Notes under the pieces: generated by a model
What the model was told of the DNA's origin: nothing
Seen by the model: the letters and a program-made list of their open reading frames with translations, nothing else
Database searches by the model: none
Assembly: GCF_001625305.1 (NCBI RefSeq)
Contig: NW_017802380.1
Location: 1,743,740-1,807,739 of the forward strand
Source: Branchiostoma belcheri
Lineage: Eukaryota; Chordata; Leptocardii; Amphioxiformes; Branchiostomatidae
Direction: 5' to 3'
Length of the DNA: 64,000 nt
Program-made: the position numbers and the translations under genes
Shown here: in pieces, positions 15,001 to 30,000 of the stretch
Position numbering within the stretch: the stretch's first letter is position 1
Layout of the letters: each line of letters starts with the position of its first letter

Positions 15001-18000
15001 GAACTCAGCAAATTCCCAGTGGTTTCTTCTTAACACCAAGGTCACAACCTGATGTGCAGTTGAACCATCAAATTTCCAACTAAAAATTCAAAACATCCCA
15101 ACATCAGACATGACTGTGTTGAGAAACTATTGAAAGCCAAGGCCACATTAATTCATGTCTTTGGTTGTCTGACATTTTTAAGGAGAGGTTTAGCTGGAGA
15201 CTCTAAGGAAGAACGGCATGTAAAGGGGGGGGGGATTGTAAGAGAACCTATAGAATCTGACTATATTCACTCACTGAAACTGTGGGTGCCAAGATACAGA
15301 CACATACTCTGTTTTTTGCTCATCTTCTACCAGTTACATTGTTTTTTCGAAATCCAAGAACCAACCAATTTAATCGGTATCGCCTAAGAAATATAAAATC
15401 ATCAAGGTAAAAAGAACAAAAATGGATTGTCCCCTTCTACATTTTGTTTAAAAAAAAACATACAACATGCAGTTCTAGATATCTTTTCCCCATTCCAATA
15501 CCTCCTAATCTTGTACTGGTGACCTGTGGGGGTGTTGTGTCCAGTGGGAGTGGTTCTGAGGTCAGAGAAAAGAGAGATCTTTCCTCCCAGTTTGTGGGAC
15601 AATTGCTTAAAAAAACAAACACTGGGACCCAGCATTAAACTCTTCCACCTCCCTCCCTATCAAAATAAAGACCCCAAATCCTTATAGAGCAGCAGGAATG
15701 GGAAACCAGTCGGTAAGTCCGGGGATTTTCGTCTAATGGATCGGAGACTGGGTAAAAAAGCCCACATGCCGTTAAATGGGGGTGGGTCTATTTAGAAACG
15801 AAACCCCCGAAAAATGCCGAAAGCGTAAATTCTTGGCCGCTGGACAGGTAAACAGCACGGAACACGTTGTCTTTATGGGGGAAGCTTAAAGGAAATGGAA
15901 TTCTGGTTGCCATGGTTATAGACAAAACAAAATCAACAGAGTTATGTTTCAACTCCAACTGGCAAAGTTGTGATGTCAGCATCTACACCTGTCTGTCTAG
16001 TGAAGTTAGTGTCAATACAATAAAAANNNNNNNNNNNNNNNNNNNNTGTTAATTTTCCCCATTCATCCCAAATAATATTTGAAAAGATGGCTGATGAAAT
16101 TTTGTTATGACTGACTTCTACACCTGATACCATCCCTGTCCCACGAGGCCTCATTATGAATACATTACCTGTGTGGCTGACTGCTCCATTGTTATCTTAC
16201 ACAACACAGAAATCCCAGCACACCTACACTGAGAGGGATTCCAACTTCACCCCTGAACTCAAGAAATTCCCTGTGGTTTCTTCTTAACATCAAGGCCACA
16301 ACCTTATGCACAGTTGAACCATCAAATTCTGAAGTGATTTCAAAACTATGTCTATATGAAACCTGCACTGAAAGGGATTCCACCTTAACTTCACCCCTGA
16401 ACTCAGCAAATTCCCAATGGTTTCTTCTTAACATCAAGGCTACAACCTTATGCACAGTTGAACCATCAAATTCCAACCTGATTTCAAAACTAGTATTTCT
16501 ATATGAAACCTACACTGAAAGGGATTCCACCTTAAGTTCACCCCTGAACTCAGCAAATTCCCAGTGGTTTCTTCTTAACACCAAGGTCACAACCTGATGT
16601 GCAGTTGAACCATCAAATTTCCAACTAAAAATTCAAAACATCCCAACATCAGACATGACTGTGTTGAGAAACTATTGAAAGCCAAGGCCACATTAATTCA
16701 TGTCTTTGGTTGTCTGACATTTTTAAGGAGAGGTTTAGCTGGAGACTCTAAGGAAGAACGGCATGTAAAGGGGGGGGGGGATTGTAAGAGAACCTATAGA
16801 ATCTGACTATATTCACTCACTGAAACTGTGGGTGCCAAGATACAGACACATACTCTGTTTTTTGCTCATCTTCTACCAGTTACATTGTTTTTTCGAAATC
16901 CAAGAACCAACCAATTTAATCGGTATCGCCTAAGAAATATAAAATCATCAAGGTAAAAAGAACAAAAATGGATTGTCCCCTTCTACATTTTGTTTAAAAA
17001 AAAACATACAACATGCAGTTCTAGATATCTTTTCCCCATTCCAATACCTCCTAATCTTGTACTGGTGACCTGTGGGGGTGTTGTGTCCAGTGGGAGTGGT
17101 TCTGAGGTCAGAGAAAAGAGAGATCTTTCCTCCCAGTTTGTGGGACAATTGCTTAAAAAAACAAACACTGGGACCCAGCATTAAACTCTTCCACCTCCCT
17201 CCCTATCAAAATAAAGACCCCAAATCCTTATAGAGCAGCAGGAATGGGAAACCAGTCGGTAAGTCCGGGGATTTTCGTCTAATGGATCGGAGACTGGGTA
17301 AAAAGCCCACATGCCGTTAAATGGGGGTGGGTCTATTTAGAAACGAAACCCCCGAAAAATGCCGAAAGCGTAAATTCTTGGCCGCTGGACAGGTAAACAG
17401 CACGGAACACGTTGTCTTTATGGGGGAAGCTTAAAGGAAATGGAATTCTGGTTACCATAGTTATAGACAAAACAAAATCAACAGAGTTATGTTTCAACTC
17501 CAACTGGCAAAGTTGTGATGTCAGCATCTACACCTGTCTGTCTAGTGAAAGTTGTGTCAATACGATAAAAAATGTAAATACATCACATAAGTCAATTTGT
17601 CCCTTTACTATTTATATAACCAGTTAACCAAAAATGGTTACAAATGTATAGAGGAAAATTTCAACAAAGTGTACTGTTTCCAGTCTAGCTAAAAAGCTTT
17701 CTCGGCCTCACAGTTGATCGATATTTTTTCCAATTCTGAAAACAACGATTAGATTGGTGTGGCTTGAGTACTGAAAATAATGTACCAGTTAACCAAGTTT
17801 TACAAGACTGTTGAACTGGAGTTTACAAGACTGTTGGAACGGTAGTTTATCGGACCATCTCTCTACCATGTAGTGGAAATAAACACAGGGAGCGTCTAAT
17901 TTGACTTGGGCATCGCTTGGCCAGGCAACTTGGGCCCGATAACAGCATCAGATCCAGCCCAGTGAGTGGGGAATGTTCACTAAACAAGACGACAAAATCA

Positions 18001-21000
18001 CAGCCAGGGAAAAACCTTCCTGCAGCCCACCCAGCAAGGGCTGAGATCTGGTTACCCCCCCAAAAAATTTCTAGTCTCCGCTTGTCACTCACAGGTGTTT
18101 GTCCCAAGTTTTGGGTCAACAAATGCAAGAATTTCACACCTCAATTTCTCCCTCAAGTCAACTGAACTCCTTTGCCATTTAATGATTCTTTTACTAAATC
18201 AAAAACAAAAAGCAAATGTGGGTAAATAAGATGCATATACAATCACAGAAGACCAAGAACTAAAGATATAAATTCTATGTTTCTTTTTGCAGACAAAGCT
18301 CAAAGGTCAAAAGACAGACAATTCAAACTTGTCTGAAACCCGAACTAATTTTTTCACTCCATAGTTAGAATACTTCATGTGAAGGTTTGCGAAACATATT
18401 CTTTAGTTTACATGTCAACAGAAAAATGCAAGGACACCACTGCAGCGCCAGACAGACAGGGTTAAACAAACACCTGTCATTGGCTAATCCAACATAATTA
18501 GTTTACGATCCTTTAAATCTGTCCAAAATACAGAAGTAACATACCATAAACATTTCTCTATATTTTATATCTCTCATTAGTCCACATGTGCATAAGTGTA
18601 TTTGAAAAAGGGCAATAATATTTAATAGTTTTTATATTTCTGTCCGAAATAATATACTGGTCCGCAGTAATGGATGGTATTTTTGTCTAGTTGTTTGAAT
18701 AGAAAGGAGATATTTTGGCCAGAAGGGTGACCTGTACAATTAACCCTATTTGTGTTTGAAGAGTTGGAACCCTCAGGCTGAAAACTAAAAACCTTTTCTT
18801 TCAAAAGAGATTTGATGACATTCTTCAGAGGGACTGAAATTACATTCAACATGACAAAACATGTTGTTCTTTTCCTAGGCCAGTTGGGTTAATTTTGTCC
18901 AACAATACAGAAGATGAAATACATACATAACATAAATGTCTGCAGAACTTCCACTAAACATCGGAATAGAAATGTTTTATGTAATGTCATCAAACATAGA
19001 TACAAAGAAGACAATGCTACGATGATTGCTAAAAAGTTGCTTGTTGTTCTTGATTTATTTTTGTGATGCTGAAGTTAAAACAGGACAAGTTTCTACCTAA
19101 CACAGCCAGCTGCTCTGTATTCTAGTCCCCCTGACACAAAGAAGTCGCTGACAAGGCAACTTTACACTGCCCTTAAACAGCCTTCCCTTCACAGAGAAGC
19201 TACCCAGCTATGTGGGGTCCGACTCCTCAAATTCTCAGGTCATTGGCTCGCTTTCAAGTCTGCCCTCTTCTTGACAGACCTGAGGAAAGTCTTCATTGAT
19301 CATATGACCTTGGATAGCCTGCTCCGGTTTCGACCAATCCTAACTCCTGTACTGTAGTGTTAGACTGTGGAAAGGGGGGATCAACAGCCAATACCTGAGG
19401 ATGTAACAAATTGGAGAAAGAGGGGGATAATATACAAGATACATATTTGCATATCTGAAAAATGGTCACTTGTCTCCCATACACTGGTGACAATGTGAGG
19501 GCTAATTTCAACTCGGAACTTTAAGAAAAATATACGACTTGCACAGGAAATACGGATCATCATGACAAACTGGTGTTTCTTTTCTAAACAGAAGGTCCAG
19601 GGCCTGTCCTTCTCCCAGTCCATAGTTAGGAGTCTTCAGTCAAAATCTAAACAACTTCTGACACTAAAAGTTGACTGATATATTTTCTGAACAAATAAAA
19701 CTTTGGGGAAGGGGAAACTAGAGGAAGATTTATTGCAAGTTGGGGCCTCAGAATTATGTTATCTTTCCCCTTTTTTATGTCCTCTACTTTTGTTTTTTGT
19801 CATAAAAATGATAAGACTGACAAAATGCTAGTAAAACTTCTGCGTATTTGCGGGGGTTCCTGAGAAAATTTAAAAAAAAACACTGTCTATATCCAAACCA
19901 TAGCCAGACATGTCATGTATAGAATTTATTGTGCGCCTATGAATAAATTATGAATCTATACCCACAGGGCGCTATCATACATTCATCAAAATTTCTAATA
20001 AACCTAATAATCTCTAAAGATACCATCAATAAGGCATAAATAACTTCTACCTCTCAACACTAATGAATATAACGATTACACAAAGCTAATTTACAGGTAC
20101 ATTTTATATTACATTATTTTTGAGTGTGAGAGGGTAAACGGCCTTGTTGTGTTTTAGAACATACCTGCAGTAATTTTTCACTCCATTTAACAAGAGTAAG
20201 GAATAATGACTGAGGTTTGTGACACTATAGCCAGCCTTGGGGCATGTTTTTGTGTTTCGTTATCTTAAGAAGATATCTTACTAGATAACTATTCATGCCT
20301 GGAGCTTGGATTACCAAAATCATCTGAATATATAAAGAACAGATTTTTCATTTATGTGTCACAAACTAACCAGCTTCTTTAAAGCTTATGTACAAATAGG
20401 TTTGAAAATCCAAACTATTAAGGAGTTCTACTTCAATATTTTCAAGTGACAACTCTCAAAATCTCATAAGTGTTTTTTGTGTCAAGAAATTTTTTGCCTT
20501 GAAACATCTTTGTTATAAAGTTGTGTCGCATTGTCAAAGGAATAGTGGGAGGGGGGCAACCATCTACACGTACTAACCAACACATGCACATTATGAAACA
20601 TATACAAATGACCAAAATTATTTGTTGAATACTTTGGGTGTCTTTTAACCTTGTGACCTTCATTGTATTCATCACTGCCAACATTATGTATTCAAGCGTG
20701 ACAACTTGAAACACAGGTAAAGTACAGGTCAAGCTTTTCCTTATCAAAAACTGACAGTCAAAAGATAGTACAGACCTTTCTTCCATTATTTTACAAAACA
20801 ACAAAGGTTTTTTAAAGATATTTCGTAGATTTGGAGCTGTAGAAATGTTTATATATTAGAGCTAGACTATTTTTGTGAGAGTTAAGCCTTTTTGGAAGGT
20901 AATGCCAGTAGTGCTTGCTGTGACTCGGCAAATTGTCGCAACCAAAACAGCGAGCGGGGCACTTCAGACGCCCTCCGCTTTACAAGGCCCAAAGTTCGCA

Positions 21001-24000
21001 TTCCTCTGAAATCTAATCATTATTTACCTGGACATAGCTGCGTTGGTAAGCACTGTATGTTCTATGGGATCCAGGGCTGGAAATACCGGGTGCACATGTG
21101 CTTTTGTACAGACACCTGATTTTCGACAGTGGGTGCACAGGTGCACCTAGATATTTAGCTATGGTTTCATAAACGTAAAGGTACATTATAACACTTGTTA
21201 TCACACAGTATCTATCATTCATTCAAGCATTTTTTTTCGCCCAAGAGAGGGTTTGGGCCAACTGGACAGTGAGTAAGGCTGGATGCCAACTGTGTAAATA
21301 CAATCTCAACTTGATGACAAGTTCCTCTCTCTTTCTACCAACAAGTCTAATATAATAACAACTTTTAACGTATATGAGATACAGCACATTGACTTTCATT
21401 GGCCAAAGGTATGTGGACTAAGCTTCCGATCTCTCTCCCCAAAAGCGGACACAAACTCGGTAGCTGAGTGCCCCGAGCACACTTCAGTGCAATCAGCGTG
21501 CACGTGGCCCTGTGAACATCCCGATCAGATATTCCTCCCTGAAAATTCCTTCTCGCTAAACATCAGTTGGCATTAGTGTCACTTTCTGAACCTTTGCTTT
21601 GAAGGTATCTAGAACACGGAAAGGACTTGCCACATTTCAACAACAGGATAGGCTACATAAAACAACAAATAACATGTTTTACATGAAACATAAATTGTTT
21701 GAAACCCACATGTGCGTGCTAGACTACCCAACAAGGCCCATAAAAAACTATTTCTGAAATGTAACACAACAAAGGCCCACAGTTAGGGGGTCCGCGTTTT
21801 AACTGTCGCCTTGTACGTGATCTTGGGTCGTTTTTAATCCCCTCAAAAAGGGTTCACACAACTGTCGCAGCAGTTGTCTGTCCTCGTGTGTAACGTTAGA
21901 CCTAACCCCGCTGAGTGAAAAAAAGTTCATCTGTAGTAACAAACTACGTCGTGACTTCACTAATCAGTGTTTCTTTTATAAAATGTGAAGAATTCTAGCT
22001 CTAGACACTTCTCCGCTCCATTTGGAGCAAAATTTGTTCTGTAGAAGACTAACATGTCATTGTGGATGGGAGAGACAGACACCACCCAACAATTCCAGCC
22101 CTATGGCTGACAGATACATGGCATATCATGGCTATATTTGGGCCGCCCTGCCAATTTGAGCCCTGGTGTAAATTTCCGAGGTGTTTCAGAGGCCTGTAGG
22201 CTCTCCCTCGCCCACTACTGCAGCTGTGGACAGGCAGGGTACGCTACACCGTGTGGACCCAATTTACGCAAAAACACCAAGGGCTAAATTGTTCGCACGA
22301 CACGTGCGAATAATAACTCCTTCTGGAGCGTTCTGCCAACTTCCCTCCTGTCTGTCTTTGCTCAAAATGGCCGAGACTGCTCTGTGATTTTAGACAAGAC
22401 CATTTAATGGTGCTATAACAATTGTCTGGGTCGCGTACTGACTTCTGACCTAGGAGAAACATAGCCTGGGGCAGCTGCAGTTGTCCCGGCCGCTCCATGT
22501 GACATTCCGAGGCCCCACCTGGCCGGTACAGTTGATAGACAGAAGGAAAAAGCCATTGTTTGCCCAGCTTAATTGGTCCTAATGAGAGGACCAAGTCCGA
22601 GCTGTTTTTAGACAGTCAATTGACATGTAATTTAGGACACCAGAAGGAAGTGTGAAGACACAAAAGTTGAAACAGAAACCTTTTTACTATAAGAAATACT
22701 TTACAGCTGAAACAATATGGCCTATCTCTCACTATTTGTATGTAGTGGTATAATACACAGGACAGTGTAGTGCTGTATCAAAAATCCCGCAAAATTAACA
22801 CAAGAAAATACATACATTGTATTGACATACATTTTTGTAGCAAACTGACCATTGTCTGGTAGGTCATTAGAGAACAACTGACCACTGTGTTTCTGTTTCA
22901 GTTCAAAATTGGCAGGAAATTTTAAAAGCTAGCAATTATGGTAACTTGCCCTGCTTTCTAATTCTACTCTTTTAGTTGCCGACAGTTTTACAATGGAGCA
23001 AACAGTTTTATCCAAACGAGTTTGCATGTGAACTGATTCTAACTGTACACTACACTGTGCGGTAATAGAAGTCAAAGGTTTTGTGGAAAATGGGTTACTA
23101 ATAGATTCTGTAGTACCATACATAGGATGGGATATAACAAAATAACTAGTGAATACTTTGAAACTTTAGAAAATCCAATAGTACTCTAGAACTAGAATCC
23201 TAATTTGTCATATAAATAACAACAGTTACATATACATTTGAGAAAACTTTTCAGTCATAAATGTATTTGCCCCGAATGTATGCTGGGACTTATTGCAAGA
23301 AAGAGTTCACACAAGTATAGAGGAAAGAGCATCTACCCCCTTCCCCTGTCTACCCCCCTCCCACCAACTGTCATCACCTTCAAACCTCAAGAAAGTCCTG
23401 TTTTCTTGCAGAGGGATCAAATAACTCTCGTGGGACTGCCAACATGTCTAATTAGCAACTATTGATTGAATAGTTGTATTAAATATTCTCTACTCTAATA
23501 TTAGACAACAGTACATATTTGCAAGTTGTATGCAAAAACATTTTCAAATTTTAGATACTTAACATTAGGTTTTGTAAAGTTTGTCATTAGGTTTTACTGA
23601 CATTCTTGACTACTATATTTCATCTTGTGCACCCAATTCTTTTTTCTGGCTTTAGGTTACATGTAGGTGCCCAGGTACACATATTCCCCAAACTGAATTT
23701 TGCACCCTGCTGTACAGAACAATGAACAACACGCCCGTATCCACATACCAAAGTCAATGGGTAGAAAAGCCAAGGTAAATACCGAGATGTTAGCCGAATC
23801 CCGGGCTATGTTCACTCTCCTCACAGCCCGTGTTTGCGCCCGTGTGCACCCGGTGTGTCGCTTGCATACCGGTCGGGCAACCACACATGCTAGTTAGAGT
23901 AAGGTTCACTTGCCCCAAAAAATGGATTTAAAACCCTAGAACTACAAGAGCAAGGTCATCAGATCGTTGCAAATGTTATCAATAGCAATAGAAGCAGCCT

Positions 24001-27000
24001 TGCTTTTTTGTCTACTAAAAACATATCTAAAACCATAATATAGACATCTTTTTTCCTGCAAGAAATCCTTGCAAGTTGCAAGTAGCGATATATAGATATA
24101 CACTTGTAATACTGCATTTTTTAAACAAATCTTTCAGTCTAGATCTATTTCAGGACATTTTTGGACATGTTTAATGCGTATTTCCATCTATGCCTAACAG
24201 CCATGTTATTTCCAACCAATCAGCTCCCTTCGCGATGACTCAAACCCACCAAGTCCCAAGTGGCCGACAACGCATGAAATTATTGCGTGCCATTTCCAAC
24301 CTTACCCCAGTCATAAAGCAATTCACGTCTACAGCCATAATATATCAAATCCTGGTATTTATCTTTCGCAGTTGTGGAGTCAACAAAAGCAGTTGATGAA
24401 ATTCGCAGGGGCGACATTTTTTTACTGTTGACCAATCTGTTTTTGGCACACATGGGACTATCACCTCGCCATAAAGAAATAAGGAATACACAGCTATGAA
24501 AATTAGTTTATGAGCAAAACAAGCAATAAATTATCTGACCTCTTAATCATTCAACTTCTTAGTTCTTTAGTTTGTATTGAATGGAAAATTTTACTTTTAG
24601 TGTAAAATGATCAGATTTTGGTGACAAAACCTTTCAAAAGTGTAAACACCTTCACATGGGGGCGGAAAAGGGCTTCATTGTAGTACAGTGTAAAATGCTA
24701 CGTGTCTTTGTTAGCTTTCTGACTCACTGAAAACACAACACGTCCTGCCAGCAAAACACGTTTTACTCCACATATTTCAAACAACCTTTTGTAGATAGAT
24801 TATAGATACAAATCCAATTTTCTACTGTAAAAGTAACTGTATTATTAATGTCAGATAGATATACTATGTGTCCAGAAGGGTGACTTTTCTTTCATTCCAT
24901 GGCCAATGGGGGCATCTGAGCTTCTTTTGTATCGCCACAATTTTACCCCCAAAACAAAGATGGCGGCGGGAGAAAATGTTTGCCTAAGGCAGTATTTTAC
25001 GGCGTGAAAGGAACCGGGTAAACGATACAAATCCAAATAGCAGGAGAAATACAACAGCATGTGATAATCCCCTGGATACATAGAGAAGAAGATAATGCGG
25101 TAAAAGGCATTCGGGCGAGGGTATGAATGTTCCTGAGATATTCAAAGCTGGCTGGGAGAGGAATTAGACAAACATGGGTAGTAGGGGGCGAAGTCCGAAG
25201 TGAGAAACACAGGGCGAGAAGAAAGTTCTGAGTAAACAAGTGTTTGTGCCTGGATACTCACCAAGTCAGTAAAACATTTACTTTCACTATCATGTTTCTA
25301 GGCTGAAGGGGAACCAGACAGTCCAGCTATGTTTTCCTCAAGTTTTATCAAATGTTAGGTATGAAGGCATACCTGTTTTCTAAATTGCTTTAGACAACAA
25401 AAAAAGGACAAAATTTCATGCAAATCATGTATTTTTTCTCTTGCAGACAAAGAAGACAAACACAGCTGAAAAATCGGACAGCTTGGCACTGTTTGCGCTC
25501 TTCTAAAACACATTACAAAAGACCTCATGGGTCACTTTTTGTCCAACACAAAAACAGGGTGGACAACAAGAAAGCCTTCCCGCACAGGGATCTCCCCAGA
25601 AATTTAGGACAGAATGGAGGAGGGTGCGAAATATCGGTAAATTTGACCAAAGAACCCTGGAAAAGGGTTTAAAAACACTAGTTTTGAAAATTAACAGGGT
25701 GGAGCTGAGATAAGGACTGGGTGGAGGAGCTCCACTGCTCCATTGTTTAGGGAGGTCCCTGCCGCATTGCAAATTGGCTCCCTTTTTTCCTAAACAGGTT
25801 AAAGGTCTGAGCCAATAGAATTTGAAACAGAGTCGTCCCCACTTTAGTTTAATCACTGTAACCGAGACACGTTTGCCTTTTCTCCAGACTTGTTACAGAA
25901 AGGTCAGGTTTTTAACACGCAGATTTTATCAGCGACTCCAAGTTTCATCAGGAGGGAGAGGGGTTGGATCTCCTGTAGAACTCACTGTGACACTTTGACT
26001 ATTAATTTTTTGGGTGAATGGAGTTAAAACGTGGGTGGAATACTGAGGGCAGCAGGATCTAAAAGGAAACGGTCACGACTGGATAATTCTGCCCTGTCCC
26101 CGCTGAGATCTAATAGAAAAGCTGCTACAAAAGAGGCCGAGATTCCTTCAGCATAAAGAAAGGAAGGACCTTTGTCAGCGTGCATACTTGAAAAACAGCT
26201 CACACAAAAGAGAGAGGGGCAGAAAGTATTTTCACAGTGACGCTATAGTCTGGACCTTACAGTCATAACTCCTTCCATTTAACTGCACTATTTTTGGCTT
26301 ACAGTAAGTATTAAAACACCTTCTGTTTTACATTTCCTGAGCATATTTTACTAAGAGTCTGTCTTTGGAAACATTCAGAAAAACTTATCAAAGTAGTTTG
26401 TGAACATTGGTAACACATGTGGTCAGCAACAGTACAGTAAATTCCCCTGGACAGGAATTCCAGGTCAGAAAAAATGTTCCGCCACTTTGAAACTGACAAG
26501 GGGTGATAACTGATAACACAGCAGGGTGATAACTGACTGCTAAAGACATGTGATAACGAACTATTACATGCAAAATTATAAACACACATTCTAATGTAAA
26601 TGTTACTGAAATTACACCAAGTGCCACCCCAACCAACCCCTTCTTGTTATTGTAATACACTAGATACAGCATATTAATTTTAACCAAAAAGATTTTGTTC
26701 TTTTATTCAATCTGACTGCTGGTTATCCTAACGGACAAGACTCAAAGATAAAGAAGATTGAAACCTCCCCCCTCCCCCACACACATTCAGATAGGAACCC
26801 TCCAAACTGACAGCACCAATTGCATTTGACTGGAAAGAACAAATGTAGGCTAAACCAGAATTTGAACTCTGGCTGCCAAGTGGACAAGGCACTCCAAACT
26901 TGCTCACAGATAAGCGTGAAAATGCCAGGGCATGTGTGGACTGTTGGCAGGGCCAGTTTTGGTGACTGGAAAAGACCGCGGACACATTTAGAACCAAAGT

Positions 27001-30000
27001 GTGATGGACCTATCTGAGACCTTTGGCAAACATGCCTGTCTTTCTCAGGCCAAGCCTCACGAGGAGAAAGAGGAAAAATCGGCGTGGCGTGTCAATCAGC
27101 TGCATAAACATAACTAGAGCCTTCCGCATGGCAACATCTGACCCCAAGTGTTCGTACAATGTTGCAAAATGCTTTGAAAGCCGACACACAAGAGCCAAGC
27201 CCGCAAGTCTCTAGCATTACGGCCAGGTATAAAAAAAACACACACAAAAGGTACAAGGTGTAAGTGCACTCACCTGTGACGCTAACCCCGAGTTGAGCCT
27301 CGAACGCCCGGTCGCTATCCAGTTGCGGACTGAGCTTGATCTCTCCCGTGGACTGGTTCAAGTGCAGGAGGTTCGCGTTATTCCCAAACGTGAAGCTGTA
27401 CGCCAACCTATCCGACACGTCCGGATCGAAGGCAGGGATCCGTCCGATGTAGTCGGTCGGGAAGTGGTTCCGGTAGTTGTTGAACACGATTTCGAAATCC
27501 TGCAAGACCGGGATGTTGTCGTTTTCGTCCTGGATGTGGATGTTCACAGTAGCCTCGCTGAACAGAGGCATGGAGCGGGCTTGGACAGTGATTTCGTAGA
27601 AGTTTTGCGCTTCGTAATCCAAGTCGATCAGGGTCACCAGCTCTCCGGAAAAGATATCCAGTTGGAAAAGCTCTGGGTTGTTTCCCTTCGTGATGTAATA
27701 CATCACCTCTGCATTCTGTCCTTCGTCAGGATCGTTAGCGGTTATTCTGGCTACAACCGAACCAACCACACGGTTTTCTGGCACGTAGATATCAATTGTG
27801 TCACTGGGAAACTGTGGTGCGTTGTCGTTCACATCCTCAATGGTCACGATGATATCCACCGGTGTCTTCTTCTCTGGCTGGCCCTGGTCTTCAGCATACG
27901 CAACCAGGTTGTACACAGGTATCAGCTCTCTGTCAAGACGCTTGTCGGTACGTATGATACCCGACCTTTCGTCGATGACGAAGGCGTCTTCTCCGTTATC
28001 ACCGCCTGTGAAGGTGTATCGGATCTGGCCGTTGGTGCCTGAATCTGCGTCGGTCGCCGAGATTTGCGTTACACTAGTTCCCCTACTGCAATCTTCTCTC
28101 ACTGAGCCCGAGTAACTTTCCAGTAGGAAAACTGGCGCATTGTCGTTGACGTCGTTCACGATAATGTCGACGTAAGACTCGTCAAACTTGGATGGCACGC
28201 CGTGGTCTGTAGCCGTCACACTGACCGCAAAACTGGCCTGGGCTTCGTGGTCCAGCCTTTGCTTTGTTTTGATGGCTCCTGTGTTTGGCTCGATCTCGAA
28301 TGCGTTCAGGATGTCCATCGAATACGAGATCCGTGCGTTTTCCCCCTCATCCCCATCAGTCGCTGACACAACAAGGATGGTTGTACCGATAGGGACGTCC
28401 TCATCCACGTACACTGAGTACGGCGACTGTTGGAACACGGGTCTGTGCGTGTTGGCATCCGTGATGTTGATGTAAACCTGTGCGTCGTCGGACAACATGC
28501 GGTCCGTCGCTTGTACAGTCAGGACAAAGCGTGTCTCCTGCTTGTAATCCAGTGGGAGAGCCACGCTGATCGTACCGAGACCGTTCTGGCTTGTGATGCT
28601 GAACCTGTTGCGTACGTTGCCTCCCGTGATCTGGTAGGAGACTGTGCCAACCTCATCTGCGTCGTTTGCGGTGACGGTGAGAACACTCGTTCCGGGGTCA
28701 GCGTCCTCTGGTACGGAGATGTAGTAAACATCTGGGTTAAAAACAGGAGCGTTGTCGTTCACATCCAGAATATTGATGCTAACTCTCGCTGCGGCCGTCC
28801 TGGCGGGACTTCCGTGGTCTGCTGCCTGCACGTTGAAGTCGTATATGGCATGCGCTTCCCTGTCCAGCTCTGCGTTGGTTACGATCCAGCCCGTGTCACC
28901 GTCGATCTCAAACGGCATGCGGGCTGGCACGTTGGCAAGACTGTAGGTGAGTTCAGCGTTCGACCCCGAATCTGCATCGATGGCCTGGATGTGGATAACG
29001 GAGAACCCAACGCGGACGTCCTCAAACACGGACGTCTCGAATGGCGTGCTCACAAACTGCGGGTCGTGATCGTTCACGTCGATTACGCTCACCGTGAGAA
29101 CCACAGAGCTCCACATGGATGGACGCCCGCTGTCCTGCGCTTTCACGATCAAGCGGTATCTTGGCGTGGCCTCAAAGTCCAGATTTGTGATGACTGATAT
29201 ATCACCTGTGGAGCTATCAATGGTAAAGTGGCCCTGCGAGTTCCCACCAATGAGACTGTAACGTATCTGTGAGTTCGTTCCTTCGTCAGGATCTGTCGCG
29301 GTGACCGTCTGAATGACCGTGTCGGGTCGTACATTCTCTGGCACGTCCTTAGCGTAACTCTGCTGTTCGAACTGCGGTTCGTTGTCATTCTCGTCCAGCA
29401 CTGTGATGGTTACAACAACGTCAGAAGTGCGGGGCGGTGTGCCCTGGTCGCTGGCGCGCACTTCAAGTCGGTATGACGCTGTCGTTTCCCGGTCCAGTGC
29501 TTCAGCCGTAGTAATGACGCCGTCCCGTCTGCTGATTTGGAAAGCAGAATTGGTGCCGCTGGGGTTGATGATGGAGTAACGGATGTCGCTGTTAGGACCG
29601 ATGTCTTGGTCCGTGGCACGGACAGTGAGCACATTCGAGCCAATCTCTATACCTTCATGTACAGACTCACGATAGCTGTTCTCCTCAAACTCAGGGTCGT
29701 GGTCGTTCATGTCTAGGATGTCGATCTGCAGCGTGGCTGTTGCGCTGCGCGGCGGGCTCCCGTTGTCTCGTGCCGTTACTCTAAAGAAATGCCTATTCAT
29801 GTCCTCACGGTCCAGTACTTCCTGGGTGGTGACTTCTCCGGAATCAGGGTCAATATTGAAGAGGTCCTGACTGCGGGAGTTCTGCAGCGCGACCATGGAG
29901 TACTGCAGCCTCCCGGCTTCTCCCGGGTCCGGATCGGTGGCCGTCACGACCGTCACCACGTATCCAGCGTCCTCGTTCTCCGGTACTTGTACGACGAACG

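Larger units (their letters stand above)
11521..27273. other. CELSR intron 1, 15.8 kb, no gene seen
   Basis: A long first intron, as is common in this family. It contains a 1.55-kb tandem near-identical copy around the gap at 16027-16046, a three-unit minisatellite inside each copy, and a small hairpin at about 11743-11785 (gagacacctgca and its complement). Short GC-rich patches at 20.9-21.1 kb and 22.1-22.6 kb carry open frames on both strands but no recognisable domain or splice pattern. Enhancers may be present but cannot be seen directly. Confidence 0.6.

Noticed and set aside
14612-16597. Open frames on both strands encoding repeated peptides
   Set aside because: They arise from a 145-bp minisatellite whose period is near a multiple of three; present on both strands and without any family match.
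22244-22594. 116-codon minus-strand frame in CELSR intron 1
   Set aside because: Slightly GC-rich but no recognisable domain, no partner exons and equal openness on the other strand.
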